Part shown: positions 63,870 to 64,000 of the stretch, in pieces
How the letters are laid out: every line of letters begins with the position of its first letter
Numbering within the stretch: the first letter of the stretch is position 1
NCBI RefSeq assembly: GCF_900068895.1
Contig: NZ_CDPK01000003.1
Coordinates: 200,375 to 264,374, forward strand
Direction of reading: 5' to 3'
DNA from: Erwinia sp. ErVv1
Lineage (GTDB): Bacteria > Pseudomonadota > Gammaproteobacteria > Enterobacterales > Enterobacteriaceae
Length of the DNA stretch: 64,000 nucleotides
The notes under the pieces: model-generated
What the model was told of the DNA's origin: nothing
The model's database searches: none
Seen by the model: only the letters and a program-made list of their open reading frames with translations
Translations under genes and position numbers: made by a program

Positions 63870-64000
63870 GTCCGGATCACTGCCCGCCGTGATCCGCTGC
63901 CAGAGTCGACCCATCGTTTCGTACAGCGCCCGATCGCTGTGCCCCAGCCACTGCGGAGAGGGCAGCACTTTCTCCCAGATATTCAGCGGAGAGTGGATAG
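63846..64000 (-). CDS. elyC: Envelope biogenesis factor ElyC, C-terminal part
   Basis: An open frame without a start enters from the right edge and stops with TGA at 63846. Its about 50 residues (SPLNIWEKVLPSPQWLGHSD, then RALYETMGRLWQ) closely match the C-terminus of E. coli ElyC, a DUF218 inner-membrane protein needed for peptidoglycan and enterobacterial common antigen balance. The rest lies outside the window. Confidence 0.85.
   Translation of the reverse strand, partial: IHSPLNIWEKVLPSPQWLGHSDRALYETMGRLWQRITAGSDPDSAKPGEE

Overview
The window is ordinary, well-preserved chromosome from an enterobacterium. Nearly every gene has a recognisable E. coli K-12 counterpart from the ybjG to ycbJ stretch (about minutes 19-21), in largely conserved order. 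Several E. coli genes are missing: rimK, hcp-hcr, macAB, dmsABC, and the serW tRNA between clpA and infA. This reduced version, plus a YbjN/AmyR-type protein, suggests the Erwinia/Pantoea group (Erwiniaceae). The group is inference; Enterobacterales is secure.

Layout. 1-7.3 kb: a HAD phosphatase, dacC (PBP6), sdaC (serine transporter), two PAP2 membrane phosphatases behind a near-perfect PmrA box, the sigma-E sRNA RybB with its promoter, and ybjL. 7.5-10 kb: ybjM, grxA, nfsA, ybjN. 10.4-14.6 kb: the putrescine importer potFGHI. 14.6-18.4 kb: the arginine importer artPIQM plus artJ on the opposite strand. 18.6-24.5 kb: ybjP, amiD, ltaE, poxB, lysO, cspD. 24.8-32.4 kb: clpS-clpA, infA, aat, cydDC. 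32.5-41.7 kb: trxB, lrp, ftsK, lolA, rarA, serS. 41.9-49.4 kb: ycaD, then ycaO-focA-pflB-pflA. 49.6-55.1 kb: serC-aroA, cmk, rpsA, ihfB. 55.4-62.9 kb: comEC, msbA-lpxK, ycaQ, ycaR-kdsB. The end holds ycbJ and the 3' end of a convergent elyC.

Genes that work together: PmrA-type control probably couples the two lipid or undecaprenyl phosphatases to envelope stress, next to the envelope-stress sRNA RybB. msbA, lpxK, kdsB and ycaR form the lipid A/KDO block. FocA, PflB and PflA make and export formate in anaerobiosis. ClpS feeds N-degron substrates to ClpA. CydDC exports thiols beside thioredoxin reductase.

No CRISPR array, prophage, insertion sequence, tRNA, rRNA, defence island or new multigene system is visible. 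The most unusual signal is in the spacers. Five genes (the HAD gene, potF, potI, lysO, lpxK) are followed by degenerate tandem repeats, 16 to 77 bp per unit, whose first unit contains the gene's own stop codon. Other observations are a 212-bp element with 24-bp inverted ends upstream of comEC, a compact 67-nt RybB, a perfect CRP palindrome beside grxA, a LexA box followed by an intrinsic terminator in the ftsK leader, and a 17-residue repeat in the FtsK linker.
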